Positions 30,819-43,378 of a stretch of DNA of 64,000 bases are shown piece after piece (the stretch's first letter is position 1; every line of letters starts with the position of its first letter). The notes beneath the pieces were generated by a model. The model searched no databases and was not told the DNA's origin. It worked only from the letters and a program-made list of their open reading frames with translations. Position numbers and translations under genes: made by a program. The stretch is from Enterobacter sp. Bisph1 (GTDB lineage: Bacteria > Pseudomonadota > Gammaproteobacteria > Enterobacterales > Enterobacteriaceae), in the NCBI RefSeq assembly GCF_000814905.1, contig NZ_JXAG01000054.1, forward strand, positions 48,145 to 112,144, written 5' to 3'.

Positions 30819-32060
30819 TTATGGTTCGAGATCTTCCGCCGGGCTTTTCTGCGCAGTCGCCAGCAAGCCGTCGGCGCGGAACATCGCTTTAATGCCGCGC
30901 ACCGCCTGGCGGATGCGATCGCGGTTTTCGATCAGCGCAAAACGCACATGGGTATCACCATAATCGCCGAAACCGACACCCGGCGAAACGCACACTTTCG
31001 CCTCTTGCAGCAGCTTCTTGGCAAACTCCAGCGATCCCATCGCCGCGTAGGGTTCCGGGATTTTTGCCCACACATACATCGACGCTTTCGGCATCTCCAC
31101 CATCCAGCCCGCTTCGTGCAGCCCTTTCACTAACACATCGCGACGGCGTTTATACTGGGCGGCAATATCGCGCACGCACTGCTGATCCCCTTCCAGCGCG
31201 GCAATTGCCGCCACCTGTAACGGGGTAAAGGTGCCGTAATCGTGATAACTCTTAATACGCGCCAGCGCGTTAACCAGCACCGAGTTACCGACCATAAAGC
31301 CAATACGCCAGCCGGCCATGTTGTAACTTTTGGAGAGGGTGAAAAACTCGACGGCGACATCGCGCGCGCCGGGAACCTGCATTATCGACGGCGCTTTCCA
31401 GCCATCATAGACAATATCGGCATAGGCTAGATCGTGCACCACCAGCACATCGTAGCGTTTCGCCAGCGCCACCACTTTCTCGAAGAACTCCAGCTCAACG
31501 CACTGCGCCGTCGGGTTCGACGGGAAGCCCAAAATCATCATCTTCGGCTTCGGGTAGCTCTCGCGGATCGCGCGCTCCAGTTCATTGAAGAAATCGACAC
31601 CTTCCACCAGCGGCACGGAGCGTACCTGCGCCCCGGCAATCACCGCGCCATAAATATGGATCGGGTAACTCGGGTTGGGTACTAATACGGTATCGCCATG
31701 ATCCAGCGTCGCCAGCATTAAATGCGCCAGCCCCTCTTTTGAACCAATGGTGACAATCGCTTCGGTTTCCGGATCGATATCCACCTGATAGCGATCCTGA
31801 TACCAGCGGGAAATCGCCCGGCGCAGACGCGGAATACCGCGCGAAGTGGAGTAACCATGGGTATCCGGGCGCTGCGCGACGGTGCAGAGTTTCTCCACAA
31901 TATGCGGCGGCGTCGCGCCATCGGGGTTACCCATACTGAAATCGATAATATCTTCGCCGCGACGTCGCGCAGCCATTTTCAGTTCAGCAGTAATATTAAA
32001 TACATAGGGGGGAAGACGATCGATACGCGTAAAACGGCGTTCAGGACTGAAGTCAGCCAT
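30819..32060 (-). CDS. alaC: Glutamate-pyruvate aminotransferase AlaC
   Basis: A PLP-dependent class I/II aminotransferase that makes alanine from pyruvate and glutamate. The 413-residue protein contains the cofactor lysine in [18 protein letters not shown] near residue 240 and the substrate-binding [16 protein letters not shown] segment near 130. It lies upstream of, and divergent from, the pyruvate-responsive ypdAB operon, as in E. coli. Confidence 0.96.
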   Translation of the reverse strand: MADFSPERRFTRIDRLPPYVFNITAELKMAARRRGEDIIDFSMGNPDGATPPHIVEKLCTVAQRPDTHGYSTSRGIPRLRRAISRWYQDRYQVDIDPETEAIVTIGSKEGLAHLMLATLDHGDTVLVPNPSYPIHIYGAVIAGAQVRSVPLVEGVDFFNELERAIRESYPKPKMMILGFPSNPTAQCVELEFFEKVVALAKRYDVLVVHDLAYADIVYDGWKAPSIMQVPGARDVAVEFFTLSKSYNMAGWRIGFMVGNSVLVNALARIKSYHDYGTFTPLQVAAIAALEGDQQCVRDIAAQYKRRRDVLVKGLHEAGWMVEMPKASMYVWAKIPEPYAAMGSLEFAKKLLQEAKVCVSPGVGFGDYGDTHVRFALIENRDRIRQAVRGIKAMFRADGLLATAQKSPAEDLEP

Positions 32061-32447
32061 AGATTCCTCGGAGTAACGTGAGCGCCCGGACCGTCCGAGC
32101 GACGTCGCCGCGCTTGCGGCGTGCTTAGAACATAGCCCGAAAAAAATCTCGCTGTCGAGGGGTTAACAAAAAAATAACGATGCCGGGTAAAAGGGGAACA
32201 TTGAACGCAGAGCGAAAAACTACCATAGCCAGATAGCAGAAAACGGCTTATTAGATTTAACAATATGATAATAAAATAGTTACCTGAAAAGGCCGCCGTT
32301 TTGCCTGATCTTACGCCCCGGCTTTTGACTTTTTTAATCCCCTTTTACAAAAAAGGTTTTTCCCTATTCAGCGAATCAATGCTTTGGCTGGTCATATGCG
32401 CTGTGGTTTTTTATCATAGCTTTTTGACACCAGGCAATGAGTCCCCC

Positions 32448-34133
32448 GTGCACGAAATATTTGACATGCTCCTGGCGGTGTTCGACCGGGCAGCGCTGAT
32501 GTTGATCTGCCTGTTTTTCCTGATCCGCATCCGCCTTTTCCGCGAACTGCTGCATAAAACGGCGCACTCCCCTAAAGAGCTGCTCGGCGTCACCGCCATC
32601 TTCTCCCTTTTCGCCCTGTTCAGCACATGGTCCGGCGTGCCGGTTGAAGGTTCGCTGGTGAACGTGCGCATTATCGCGGTGATGTCCGGCGGCATTCTCT
32701 TCGGCCCGTGGGTCGGCATTATTACTGGCGTCATTGCCGGCGTGCATCGTTACCTGATTGATATTGGCGGCGTCACAGCGATCCCCTGCTTTATTACCAG
32801 TATTATCGCCGGGGTGATGGCCGGGGTTATTAACCGCAAAGTCCCGAAAGCGCAGCACTGGCGCGTCGGCATTATCGGCGGCATGATTTGCGAAAGCCTG
32901 ACCATGACGCTGGTGGTGTTATGGGCACCGTCGACGGCGCTGGGGCTGGATATTGTGTCGAAAATCGGCGTACCGATGATTCTCGGCAGCGTTTGCATCG
33001 GGTTTATTGTGCTGCTGGTGCAAAGCGTAGAGGGTGAGAAAGAGGCGATTGCCGGTCGTCAGGCGAAGCTGGCGCTGGATATAGCCAATAAAACCCTGCC
33101 GCTGTTTCGTAACGTTAATAGCGAATCCCTGCGTAAAGTGTGTGACATTATCCGCCGCGACATTGATGCCGATGCGGTGGCCATTACCAATGTCGATCAT
33201 GTGCTGGCCTATGTTGGCGTCGGGGAGGACAATTATCGCGACAGCGACGATATTATTAGCCCGACCACGCGCCAGGCGATTAACAGCGGTGAAATCATCA
33301 TTAAAAACAATGACGAAGCCCACCGCACGCCGCAAATCCATTCAATGCTGGTGATCCCGTTACGCGAACAGGGCATTGTCACCGGCACGCTGAAAATCTA
33401 CTACTGCCATGCGCACCAGATCACCTCGTTATTGCGGGAAATGGCGGTAGGCTTATCGCAGATTATCTCCACGCAGCTGGAAGTTTCCCGCGCCGAGCAG
33501 TTGCGGGAGATGGCGAACAAAGCTGAGCTGCGCGCGCTGCAAAGCAAGATCAATCCTCATTTCCTGTTTAATGCCCTCAACGCCATTTCCTCGTCCATTC
33601 GCCTTAATCCGGACACCGCCCGGCAGCTGATTTTTAATTTATCGCGCTACCTGCGCTACAACATTGAATTAAAAGATGACGAGCAAATCGATATCAAAAG
33701 AGAGCTCTATCAAATCAAAGATTATATTGCCATTGAGCAGGCGCGCTTCGGCGATAAGCTGACGGTGATTTATGACATTGACGAAGAGGTGAGCTGCGCG
33801 ATCCCCAGCCTGCTGATCCAGCCGCTGGTAGAGAATGCAATTGTGCATGGCATTCAGCCGTGCAAAGGCAAAGGCGTGGTCACCATCAGCGTGGAAGAGT
33901 GCGGCAATCGCGTGCGCATCGCCGTGCGCGACACCGGGAACGGCATCGATCCGGAGATGATCGCCCGCGTTGAGGCCGATGAAATGCCCGGCAACAAAAT
34001 AGGCCTGCTGAATGTGCATCAGCGCGTGAAGCTGCTGTATGGCGAAGGGCTGCATATCCGTCGTTTAACACCGGGCACCGAAATAGCTTTTTATCTGCCG
34101 CGTCGGCCTACGCCCGCCCCTTTGTTGCCCTGA
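32448..34133 (+). CDS. ypdA: Pyruvate-sensing LytS-type histidine kinase YpdA (PyrS)
   Basis: Sensor kinase of the YpdA/YpdB system, which responds to extracellular pyruvate. It has a 5TM LytS-type membrane domain (about residues 1-190, with [17 protein letters not shown] at its end), a GAF-like domain (200-340), and a His-kinase region with the phospho-acceptor in [20 protein letters not shown] near 367. The ATP-binding [16 protein letters not shown] lies near 460. I chose the GTG at 32448 because E. coli YpdA starts at this residue (565 against 561 residues). The frame is open from a TTG at 32301 and would add another hydrophobic segment. Confidence 0.93.
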   Translation: MHEIFDMLLAVFDRAALMLICLFFLIRIRLFRELLHKTAHSPKELLGVTAIFSLFALFSTWSGVPVEGSLVNVRIIAVMSGGILFGPWVGIITGVIAGVHRYLIDIGGVTAIPCFITSIIAGVMAGVINRKVPKAQHWRVGIIGGMICESLTMTLVVLWAPSTALGLDIVSKIGVPMILGSVCIGFIVLLVQSVEGEKEAIAGRQAKLALDIANKTLPLFRNVNSESLRKVCDIIRRDIDADAVAITNVDHVLAYVGVGEDNYRDSDDIISPTTRQAINSGEIIIKNNDEAHRTPQIHSMLVIPLREQGIVTGTLKIYYCHAHQITSLLREMAVGLSQIISTQLEVSRAEQLREMANKAELRALQSKINPHFLFNALNAISSSIRLNPDTARQLIFNLSRYLRYNIELKDDEQIDIKRELYQIKDYIAIEQARFGDKLTVIYDIDEEVSCAIPSLLIQPLVENAIVHGIQPCKGKGVVTISVEECGNRVRIAVRDTGNGIDPEMIARVEADEMPGNKIGLLNVHQRVKLLYGEGLHIRRLTPGTEIAFYLPRRPTPAPLLP

Positions 34134-34145
34134 CAGGAGAATGGA

Positions 34146-34874
34146 ATGAAAGTCATCATTGTGGAAGACGAGATCCTGGCGCAACAGGAGCTAAGCTGGC
34201 TGATAAAAAACCATAGCCAGATGGAGATTGTCGCGACCTTTGACGACGGTCTCGATGTGCTGAAATATCTCCAGCACAATAAAGTCGACGCCCTCTTTCT
34301 GGATATCAATATTCCCTCACTGGATGGCGTGTTGCTGGCGCAAAACATCAGCCAGTTTGCCCATAAGCCGTTTATCGTCTTTATTACCGCCTGGAAAGAG
34401 CACGCGGTGGAAGCCTTTGAGCTGGAAGCCTTCGACTACATTCTGAAACCGTACCAGGAATCGCGCATTATCAACATGCTGCAAAAGCTGGAAGCGGCCT
34501 GGCAGCAGCAAACGGGCGCAGCGGCAAACGCGCATTCACGGGAAAACGCGACCATTAATCTATTAAAGGATGAACGTATTATCGTCACCAGTATTGACGA
34601 TATTTATTATGCGGAAGCCCACGAGAAGATGACCTTCGTTTATACGAAGCGGGAATCTTATGTGATGCCGATGAACATCACCGAGTTTTGCAGCAAATTG
34701 CCGACGGCGCACTTCTTTCGCTGCCACCGCTCTTTTTGCGTCAACCTGGATAAAATCCGCGAGATCGAACCCTGGTTTAATAACACCTATATTCTGCGGC
34801 TGCGGGACCTCGATTTTCAGGTGCCCGTGAGCCGCAGTAAAGTTAAAGAGTTTCGCCAGTTGATGAATCTTTAA
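34146..34874 (+). CDS. ypdB: LytTR response regulator YpdB (PyrR)
   Basis: Partner of YpdA; in E. coli it activates the transporter gene yhjX. The 242-residue protein has a receiver domain with the phospho-acceptor aspartate in [14 protein letters not shown] near residue 53 and the FDYILKP loop near 97. A C-terminal LytTR DNA-binding domain runs from about 135 to the end ([20 protein letters not shown]). It starts 12 bp after ypdA. The ypdC and fry genes that follow in E. coli are absent; the gene ends in a 4-nt convergent overlap with glk. Confidence 0.96.
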   Translation: MKVIIVEDEILAQQELSWLIKNHSQMEIVATFDDGLDVLKYLQHNKVDALFLDINIPSLDGVLLAQNISQFAHKPFIVFITAWKEHAVEAFELEAFDYILKPYQESRIINMLQKLEAAWQQQTGAAANAHSRENATINLLKDERIIVTSIDDIYYAEAHEKMTFVYTKRESYVMPMNITEFCSKLPTAHFFRCHRSFCVNLDKIREIEPWFNNTYILRLRDLDFQVPVSRSKVKEFRQLMNL

Positions 34875-35836
34875 AGTACATAACCCAGCGTCTGGCGCAG
34901 ATGCGCCCCCGAGCCGAGCAGCCCCGGATTATCATGCACGATCAGATAGACCGGAATATCCTGAACGTAGGATTTAAAGCGCCCTTTATCTTCAAAGCCG
35001 CCGCGAAAGCCGGAGGCGGTAAAGAACTCAAGGAAGCGCGGCACAATGCCGCCGGCGATGTAAACCCCGCCAAAGGTGCCGAGATTCAGCGCCAGGTTGC
35101 CACCAAAGCGGCCCATAATCACGCAAAACAGCGACAGCGCGCGGCGACAGTCGGTGCAGCTATCGTCCAGCGCGCGTTCGGTGATATCTTTCGGCTTCAG
35201 ATTTTCCGGCAGGCGACCGTCGGATTTAACGATGGCGCGATAGAGGTTAACGAGGCCCGGACCCGACAGCACACGTTCAGCGGAGACGTGACCAATTTCC
35301 CCGCGCAGCTCTTCGAGGATAATCCCCTCTTCTTCACTGTTTGGCGCGAAATCGACGTGGCCGCCTTCGCCCGGCAGGCTCACCCAGCGTTTATCCACAT
35401 GCACCAGATGCGCGACGCCGAGGCCGGTGCCCGCGCCATAAACCGCAATCGGCTTGCCCTCAACCGGCGCGGAACCGCCAAACTGGATCAGGTGTTCGGC
35501 TTTTAGCATCGGGATCGCCATCGACACGGCGGTAAAATCGTTAATAATTTCCAGATGGGCGAAGCCGAGGTTTTTCTTCATTTCAGCAATCGAAAATTCC
35601 CAGGTATGGTTGGTCATCGCCACCCAGTCGCCGGTAATCGGACAGGCAATCGCAATGCAGCCGTCCTCAACGCTAATGCCGTGCTCTTCAAGATAAACGC
35701 GCACCACGGCTTCCAGGCTTGGATAGTCGAGGCCGGAATAGGTTTTGGCGCGGGAGATCTCGCCGCTGTCGACATCGCACAGCGCTAAGCGCGCGTTCGT
35801 GCCGCCCACGTCTCCCACTAAAGCATACTTTGTCAT
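34871..35836 (-). CDS. glk: Glucokinase
   Basis: Phosphorylates cytosolic free glucose to glucose 6-phosphate. The 321-residue enzyme has the phosphate-binding [15 protein letters not shown] at residues 6-20, the glucose-contact region [15 protein letters not shown] near 95, and the conserved [14 protein letters not shown] near 131. It is divergent from yfeO and its 3' end overlaps that of ypdB. Confidence 0.97.
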   Translation of the reverse strand: MTKYALVGDVGGTNARLALCDVDSGEISRAKTYSGLDYPSLEAVVRVYLEEHGISVEDGCIAIACPITGDWVAMTNHTWEFSIAEMKKNLGFAHLEIINDFTAVSMAIPMLKAEHLIQFGGSAPVEGKPIAVYGAGTGLGVAHLVHVDKRWVSLPGEGGHVDFAPNSEEEGIILEELRGEIGHVSAERVLSGPGLVNLYRAIVKSDGRLPENLKPKDITERALDDSCTDCRRALSLFCVIMGRFGGNLALNLGTFGGVYIAGGIVPRFLEFFTASGFRGGFEDKGRFKSYVQDIPVYLIVHDNPGLLGSGAHLRQTLGYVL

Positions 35837-36015
35837 TCTTATACGGCTCCGCTAAAGTCAGAATAAATCTTTGGCACACTGTAAATACAAGGCGCATTAA
35901 CAACAATGACCATATCACGAGTGCCCCAGGATTATAGATCTTCATCACAGATTACCTTATAGGTTTACGCCTGGTTTCATCCTCTGCCGCCGGGCTTTGT
36001 TGCAAGGATAAAAAG

Positions 36016-37248
36016 ATGCTGCATCCGCGTGCGAGAACGCTACTGTTATTGGCGCTGCCTGCGCTTATCATTGGCGTGGCGTCAAGTCTGCTATTAGCGT
36101 TGGTTATGAAAATTGCCGACCTGTTGCAATCGGTGTTGTGGGGCGGCCTGCCCTGGCGGCTCGGTATTGACGCGGATTCGCCGTGGTGGATATTGACTGT
36201 TCTCACTCTGACCGGCCTGGCCGTCGGTTTAGTGGTGCGTTACAGCAACGGTCATGGCGGGCCGGATCCCGCCAGCGTGCCGCTGATTGGCGCACCGATA
36301 GCGATCAACGCGCTGCCGGGGCTGGTGCTGGCGATGCTTTTAGGTCTGGCGGGCGGCGTCAGCCTTGGTCCTGAGCAGCCGGTAATGGTGATGAATATCG
36401 CCCTTGCGGTCGCGCTCGGCGCACGTATCTTTCCCCGCGTTGCGCCGCTGGACTGGACTATTCTCGCCTCCGCCGGCACCCTCGGCGCGCTGTTTGGTGC
36501 GCCGGTGGCGGCGGCACTGATCTTCGCGCAAACCTTAAAAGCCAGTGAAGACGTACCGCTCTGGGATCGTCTGTTCGCGCCGTTAATGGCCGCCGCCGCA
36601 GGCGCGCTCACCTCCGCGCTCTGTTCGCAGCCCGCATTTTCATTACCCATTCCTCATTATCCGCAGCTGCATATCGCGGACGTGTTCAGCGGCGCGGTGG
36701 TCGCGGTATTCGCCATTGCGCTGGGCATGGTGGCGGTGTGGTGTTTGCCGCGCCTGCACCAGCTTATGTCGCGTAACAATCCGCTGCTAACGCTGACCCT
36801 CGGCGGCTTTCTGCTGGGTCTGCTCGGCATTGCTGGCGGTCCGGTGACGCTCTTTAACGGGCTGGATGCGATCCAGCAGCTGGCGTTCGCGCAAACCTTA
36901 ACGGTCAGTGATTATCTGCTGTTTGCGCTGGTGAAACTTGCGGCGTTAGTGATTGCTGCCGCCTGCGGTTTTCGCGGGGGACGCATATTTCCGGCGGTGT
37001 TTGCCGGGGTGGCGTTAGGTTTAATGCTGCATGAGCATGTCGACGCCGTTCCGGCGGCGGTTACCGTTTCTTGCGCCGTATTGGGGCTGGTTTTAGTGGT
37101 CACCCGCGATGCCTGGTTAAGCCTATTTTTGGCCGCCGTCGTCGTGCCGGACACCACTTTACTGCCGCTGCTGTGCATCGTCATGCTGCCCGCCTGGCTG
37201 CTGCTGGCCGGGAAACCGATGATGATGGTTCCCCGACGCGACAAGTAG
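36016..37248 (+). CDS. yfeO: ClC-family ion channel/transporter YfeO
   Basis: A 410-residue polytopic membrane protein of the chloride-channel (ClC) superfamily that matches E. coli YfeO. The family blocks are [20 protein letters not shown] near residue 112, [20 protein letters not shown] near 153, and [20 protein letters not shown] near 315. Ion specificity is not established. It is divergent from glk and convergent with ipdC, separated from it by a single base. Confidence 0.94.
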   Translation: MLHPRARTLLLLALPALIIGVASSLLLALVMKIADLLQSVLWGGLPWRLGIDADSPWWILTVLTLTGLAVGLVVRYSNGHGGPDPASVPLIGAPIAINALPGLVLAMLLGLAGGVSLGPEQPVMVMNIALAVALGARIFPRVAPLDWTILASAGTLGALFGAPVAAALIFAQTLKASEDVPLWDRLFAPLMAAAAGALTSALCSQPAFSLPIPHYPQLHIADVFSGAVVAVFAIALGMVAVWCLPRLHQLMSRNNPLLTLTLGGFLLGLLGIAGGPVTLFNGLDAIQQLAFAQTLTVSDYLLFALVKLAALVIAAACGFRGGRIFPAVFAGVALGLMLHEHVDAVPAAVTVSCAVLGLVLVVTRDAWLSLFLAAVVVPDTTLLPLLCIVMLPAWLLLAGKPMMMVPRRDK

Positions 37249-38943
<1,695 letters not shown>

Positions 38944-39030
38944 TTAGAGAACTGTGATGAGAGTCCAGAAAGCACACGATATTGAAAGTGGAAAGCAAGC
39001 TTTACGACAGGCGGCGGTGTAAGCTCATTC

Positions 39031-39048
39031 AGTGTAAACGCATACACT
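39031..39048. promoter_or_regulatory. Candidate LacI/GalR-type operator
   Basis: The palindrome agtgtaaacgcatacact, with 6-bp arms and a 6-bp centre, lies 18 bp before the aldo-keto reductase start. The inner gtgtaaac-gcatacac matches the GalR-type half-site pattern with one mismatch. No LacI-family gene lies in this part of the window; one is at 53 kb. Confidence 0.4.
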
Positions 39049-39066
39049 GATAAAAGGAGTCCCTGC

Positions 39067-40065
39067 ATGGTTTATCTGGCCGATGCCGCGCGCTATGAAA
39101 AAATGACTTACCATCGCTGCGGCGACAGTGGGTTAAAACTGCCGGCAATTTCCCTTGGTTTATGGCACAACTTCGGCGATTCAACCCTGCTGGAGAACAG
39201 CCGCCAGCTGCTGCGGCACGCTTTTGATCTTGGGATCACTCATTTCGATCTGGCGAATAACTACGGGCCGCCGCCGGGCTCGGCAGAGAGCAACTTTGGT
39301 CGTATTTTGCAGGAGGATTTTCTGCCGTGGCGCGACGAACTGATTATCTCGACCAAAGCGGGTTATACCATGTGGGATGGCCCGTACGGCGATTGGGGCT
39401 CACGTAAGTATTTGATTGCCAGCCTCGATCAGAGCCTGCGGCGCATGGGGGTGGAGTATGTCGATATTTTCTATCACCACCGCCCGGATCCTGAAACGCC
39501 GCTGCGCGAAACCATGCGCGCCCTCGATCATATTGTGCGTCAGGGCAAGGCACTGTACATCGGGCTTTCCAATTACCCGGCTGCGGCAGCGCGGGAAGCC
39601 ATCGACATTTTGAACGATCTCGGCACGCCATGCCTGATTCATCAGCCTAAATACTCGATGTTTGAGCGCTGGGTGGAGGCGGAATTGCTGGAAGTGCTGC
39701 AGGAAAAAGGTGTCGGGTCGATCGCCTTTTCACCGCTGGCGGGCGGACAACTCACAGATCGTTACCTGCACGGTATACCGCCAGATTCCCGCGCCGCCAG
39801 CGGCAGCCGTTTTCTTAATCCGGATCAGCTCACCGAGGAGAAGCTGGTCACCGTTCGCGCCCTGAATGCGCTGGCGGAACGGCGTGGACAGAAGCTGTCG
39901 CAGATGGCGCTGGCCTGGGTGTTACGCAACGATCGCGTGACCTCGGTGCTGATTGGTGCCAGCAAGATAAGCCAGCTTGATGATGCGGTTGGGATGCTGG
40001 CAAACCGCCATTTCAGCACGGCGGAATGCAATGAAATTGAGACCATTCTCCGTGGCGCAAAATAA
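39067..40065 (+). CDS. Aldo-keto reductase (YghZ/Gpr-like)
   Basis: A 332-residue NADPH-dependent TIM-barrel oxidoreductase. It resembles E. coli YghZ (L-glyceraldehyde 3-phosphate reductase) across its length: SLGLWHNFGD near residue 30, GITHFDLANNYGPPPGSAE near 58 with the catalytic Tyr of the AKR tetrad, STKAGYTMWDGPYG near 95, and IGASKISQLDDAVG near 299. It differs enough to be a paralogue, so I give no symbol. It is divergent from ipdC, with AAAAGGAG before the ATG. Confidence 0.85.
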   Translation: MVYLADAARYEKMTYHRCGDSGLKLPAISLGLWHNFGDSTLLENSRQLLRHAFDLGITHFDLANNYGPPPGSAESNFGRILQEDFLPWRDELIISTKAGYTMWDGPYGDWGSRKYLIASLDQSLRRMGVEYVDIFYHHRPDPETPLRETMRALDHIVRQGKALYIGLSNYPAAAAREAIDILNDLGTPCLIHQPKYSMFERWVEAELLEVLQEKGVGSIAFSPLAGGQLTDRYLHGIPPDSRAASGSRFLNPDQLTEEKLVTVRALNALAERRGQKLSQMALAWVLRNDRVTSVLIGASKISQLDDAVGMLANRHFSTAECNEIETILRGAK

Positions 40066-40189
40066 CTTTCTTTTTAGCAAAACGTGCTGCTATTCATGAT
40101 TTAGGAGTTCCGCCAATAATGCGGGGTTTCGCCGCCCCGTAATATTGTTGTAACAGGCCGTTTCGGCCCGATCGTGAAGGAGAAGAGCT

Positions 40190-40510
40190 ATGTTCAGGTC
40201 ACTGATTCTGGCAGCTGTATTAATGGCGTCTGCGCCGCTAGTCGTAAATGCTGGCGAAATCACCCTGTTGCCGTCTGTAAAATTACAAATTGGCGATCGC
40301 GATAATTACGGTAATTACTGGGACGGTGGCCGCTGGCGCGACCGTGATTACTGGGGCCGTCACTACGAGTGGCGCGACCATCGCTGGCGTCCGCACGATC
40401 GTGGCTGGCATCGCGGGTGGGATAAACGTGATGCTTACGAGCGCGGCTACCGCGAAGGCTGGAATGACCGCGACGATCGTCACGGGCATAAACATAAACA
40501 CCGCCACTAA
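40190..40510 (+). CDS. ypeC: DUF2502 family exported protein YpeC
   Basis: A 106-residue protein with a signal peptide (cleavage near NAG at residues 20-22). The mature part is strongly rich in Trp, Arg, Asp and Tyr, with repeats such as [18 protein letters not shown], and ends in a His/Lys tail (HGHKHKHRH). It matches E. coli YpeC, which also lies next to mntH. Function is unknown; the His-rich tail could bind metals (inference). Confidence 0.92.
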   Translation: MFRSLILAAVLMASAPLVVNAGEITLLPSVKLQIGDRDNYGNYWDGGRWRDRDYWGRHYEWRDHRWRPHDRGWHRGWDKRDAYERGYREGWNDRDDRHGHKHKHRH

Positions 40511-40512
40511 AC

Positions 40513-40545
40513 GAGAAAGGAGCGCACGCGCTCCTTTCTCTTTTC
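40513..40545. terminator. ypeC / mntH terminator
   Basis: The 12-bp perfect stem gagaaaggagcg/cgctcctttctc with a 4-nt loop lies between the convergent genes; the plus-strand side continues with a T-rich run. Confidence 0.88.
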
Positions 40546-40556
40546 TGTCTTACCGG

Positions 40557-41795
40557 TTAGATGCCAGCCAGGCTACCAATCAGCAACCAGCCATTTAACG
40601 CCACCACCAGCACGACAATCACCCAGCCGACACGCTTCACCAGCGGCGTATTGACCAGTTCACCCATTAGTTTGCTGTCGCTGGTTAAAATTAGCAGCGG
40701 CACCAGCGCCAGCGCAATACCGAAGCTCAGCAGCACTTGGCTCATGACCAAAATGCGCGTCGGATCGAGCCCCAGCCAGATAACAATAAATGAGGGCATC
40801 ATGGTAATGGTTCGCCGCACCCACAACGGAATATGAAAGCGCACAAACCCCTGCATCACCACCTGGCCGGCAAGGGTTCCCACTACCGTTGATGACAGCC
40901 CCGCGGCCACCAGGCTCAGGCCAAAAATGGTGGCCGCCGCGTGGCTTAAAAGCGGTTCCAGGGTTAAATAGGCCTGATCGAGATCGGCCACGCCCGTATG
41001 TCCATTAAAGTGGAACGCCGCCGCCGCCGTCGCCATCATTGCCAGGTTCACAAACCCGGCGATGGTCATGGCAATGCCGACATCCCATTTGGTTGCAGAG
41101 TAGCGCTCACGGCGAGAGCCTTCATGCAGATGCTGAGTCAGGGAAGAGTGCAGATAAATGACGTGGGGCATAATAGTCGCGCCCAGCACGCCTGCGGCAA
41201 GAAATACCGCTTCGCTGCCCGGCAGACTGGGAATAACAATCCCTTTCGCCAGTTGCCCGAGCTTAGGCTGTGAAAACACCAGTTCGACAATATAGGCGGC
41301 GGCGACAAACAGCAGCAGGCCGCCAATCACCTTCTCCAGCGGTTTTTGCCCGCGCCGTTGCAGCATCAAAATCAAAAATGTCGCCACCCCGGTGAGCACC
41401 GCGCCTTGCAGCAGCGAAACGCCGAGAATGAGCTTAAAACCGATGGCGGCACCAATAAACTCCGCCAGATCCGTTGCCATGGCGATAACTTCCGCCTGCA
41501 CCCAGTAGAACCACACCAGCGGGCGCGGATAGCGATCGCGGATCTGCTCCGCGAGGTTCTTGCCGGTGGCAATCCCCAGTTTGGCGGACAGTAGCTGGAT
41601 AAGCATCGCCATAAAGTTGGCCCACACCACCACCCATAACAACTGGTAACCGAAGGTCGCGCCGGCCTGGATATTAGTGGCAAAGTTACCGGGATCAATG
41701 TAGCCAATAGCGGCAATAAACGCCGGGCCCATCAAGGCAAACCGTAGTTTGCGCGCTGCCCGCCCACTGTTATTCTCAACGCGACTACTGTTCAT
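40557..41795 (-). CDS. mntH: Mn(II)/Fe(II) transporter MntH (NRAMP)
   Basis: A proton-coupled manganese importer of the inner membrane. The 412-residue protein has the NRAMP signatures: [20 protein letters not shown] with the DPGN metal ligands near residue 34, and [18 protein letters not shown] with the MPH motif near 207. A MntR box and a Fur-like box lie upstream, matching the known E. coli control by manganese and iron. Confidence 0.97.
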   Translation of the reverse strand: MNSSRVENNSGRAARKLRFALMGPAFIAAIGYIDPGNFATNIQAGATFGYQLLWVVVWANFMAMLIQLLSAKLGIATGKNLAEQIRDRYPRPLVWFYWVQAEVIAMATDLAEFIGAAIGFKLILGVSLLQGAVLTGVATFLILMLQRRGQKPLEKVIGGLLLFVAAAYIVELVFSQPKLGQLAKGIVIPSLPGSEAVFLAAGVLGATIMPHVIYLHSSLTQHLHEGSRRERYSATKWDVGIAMTIAGFVNLAMMATAAAAFHFNGHTGVADLDQAYLTLEPLLSHAAATIFGLSLVAAGLSSTVVGTLAGQVVMQGFVRFHIPLWVRRTITMMPSFIVIWLGLDPTRILVMSQVLLSFGIALALVPLLILTSDSKLMGELVNTPLVKRVGWVIVVLVVALNGWLLIGSLAGI

Positions 41796-41806
41796 TTTTT
41801 GCCCCT

Positions 41807-41828
41807 AAATATAGCCTTTGCTATGTTT
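41807..41828. promoter_or_regulatory. MntR box of mntH
   Basis: A 22-bp inverted repeat starts 12 bp upstream of mntH. Read on the minus strand it begins AAACATAGCAAAGGCTAT and differs at one position from the E. coli MntR box as I remember it. Confidence 0.85.
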
Positions 41829-41839
41829 CATGCTAACAA

Positions 41840-41858
41840 AATGAGAATGATTATCAAG
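41840..41858. promoter_or_regulatory. Fur-like box of mntH
   Basis: The stretch aatgagaatgattatcaag resembles the Fur consensus and lies just upstream of the MntR box, the same order as in E. coli. Confidence 0.6.
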
Positions 41859-42033
41859 ATCGTTTATTTGGATTCACCTGATTTCTCTGATAGACAGAAA
41901 CAATAGAAGGGTTGAATGCAAGGATGGTGACAGCAACGACAACATTTGCCGCAGCGTTATGTTAAGAGTCTAGCAGCAAGACACAACTTTTCACGCTTTT
42001 ACGTAACATAACAAGAATAGATGATGGATCACT

Positions 42034-42055
42034 AATTTTGAGTCCGGTCACAGCT
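42034..42055. promoter_or_regulatory. CRP site upstream of nupC
   Basis: The TTTGA-N6-TCACA element (42037-42052) matches the CRP consensus with one mismatch and lies about 95 bp before the nupC start. nupC is known to be controlled by CRP and CytR in E. coli. Confidence 0.6.
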
Positions 42056-42147
42056 CATTAATATACTGTGTGTTTGATCTCGTTTTCTTTTGTCTTGTTT
42101 CATAGAATGTGCACGAAAATCCTACCCGTCTCATATTTGGAGCAAAT

Positions 42148-43335
42148 ATGTCCCGCGTTTTGCACTTTGTCCTGGCGCTTGCTGTGGTGGCACTGCTTGC
42201 CCTGCTCGTAAGCAGCGATCGCAAGAAGATCCGCATTCGTTTTGTTATACAACTACTGGTGATTGAAGTTTTACTGGCCTGGTTCTTCCTGAACTCAGAT
42301 GTCGGCCTCGGCTTCGTGAAAGGCTTCTCCGAAATGTTTGAGAAACTGCTCGGTTTCGCCAACGAAGGCACCAACTTCGTCTTCGGTAAGATGAATGATC
42401 AAGGACTGGCGTTCTTCTTCCTGAAAGTGCTGTGCCCGATTGTCTTTATCTCGGCGCTGATTGGTATCCTGCAGCATATTCGCGTGCTGCCGATTATTAT
42501 TCGCGCGATCGGTACGGTGCTGTCGAAAGTGAACGGCATGGGCAAACTGGAATCCTTTAACGCCGTCAGCTCCCTGATTCTGGGTCAATCGGAAAACTTT
42601 ATCGCCTATAAAGATATCCTCGGCAAAATGTCCCGCAACCGCATGTACACCATGGCCGCGACCGCAATGTCGACGGTGTCGATGTCCATCGTTGGCGCGT
42701 ACATGACCATGCTTCAGCCGAAATATGTCGTCGCGGCGCTGGTGCTGAACATGTTCAGTACCTTTATCGTGCTCTCCCTTCTCAACCCCTATCGCGTGGA
42801 TGAGAGCGAAGAAAACCTGCAGATGGCGAAGCTGCACGAAGGTCAAAGCTTCTTCGAAATGCTCGGTGAATACATTCTGGCGGGCTTTAAAGTCGCCATT
42901 ATCGTTGCCGCGATGCTGATTGGTTTTATCGCCCTGATTGCCGGTCTTAACGCCCTGTTCGCCGCCGTACTGGGTATCTCTTTCCAGGGGATCTTAGGCT
43001 ATATCTTCTATCCAATTGCGTGGGTGCTGGGCGTTCCGGCCCATGAAGCGCTGCAGGTGGCGAGTATTATGGCGACCAAACTGGTGTCGAACGAATTCGT
43101 CGCCATGATGGATCTGCAAAAAATCTCCGCGACCCTCTCTCCGCGCTCAGAAGGCATTCTGTCTGTATTCCTTGTTTCCTTTGCCAACTTCTCGTCTATC
43201 GGCATCATCGCCGGTGCGATTAAAGGCCTGAATGAAGAGCAGGGTAACGTGGTTTCCCGCTTTGGTCTGAAACTGGTCTACGGCTCTACGCTGGTGAGCG
43301 TGCTCTCTGCCGCTATCGCCGCGCTGGTTATCTGA
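42148..43335 (+). CDS. nupC: Nucleoside/H+ symporter NupC
   Basis: Concentrative nucleoside transporter of the inner membrane, importing pyrimidine nucleosides and adenosine. The 395-residue protein has the conserved [20 protein letters not shown] near residue 151, [14 protein letters not shown] near 310, and [17 protein letters not shown] near 345. Compared with my recollection of E. coli NupC (400 residues) it lacks about five residues in the [14 protein letters not shown] region near 272. The ATG has TTTGGAGC before it. Confidence 0.96.
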   Translation: MSRVLHFVLALAVVALLALLVSSDRKKIRIRFVIQLLVIEVLLAWFFLNSDVGLGFVKGFSEMFEKLLGFANEGTNFVFGKMNDQGLAFFFLKVLCPIVFISALIGILQHIRVLPIIIRAIGTVLSKVNGMGKLESFNAVSSLILGQSENFIAYKDILGKMSRNRMYTMAATAMSTVSMSIVGAYMTMLQPKYVVAALVLNMFSTFIVLSLLNPYRVDESEENLQMAKLHEGQSFFEMLGEYILAGFKVAIIVAAMLIGFIALIAGLNALFAAVLGISFQGILGYIFYPIAWVLGVPAHEALQVASIMATKLVSNEFVAMMDLQKISATLSPRSEGILSVFLVSFANFSSIGIIAGAIKGLNEEQGNVVSRFGLKLVYGSTLVSVLSAAIAALVI

Positions 43336-43345
43336 TTTAATGCTC

Positions 43346-43376
43346 AATAACCGGGGGGTTTCCCCGGTTATTTATT
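43346..43376. terminator. nupC / pdeA bidirectional terminator
   Basis: The 11-bp perfect stem aataaccgggg/ccccggttatt lies between the convergent genes; T-rich bases follow on the plus strand. Confidence 0.88.
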
Positions 43377-43378
43377 TC

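Noticed and set aside
39031..39048. The palindrome before the aldo-keto reductase as a TyrR box
   Set aside because: TyrR boxes need TGTAAA-N6-TTTACA spacing; here the TGTA/TACA arms are only 6 bp apart, which suits a LacI-type site better.
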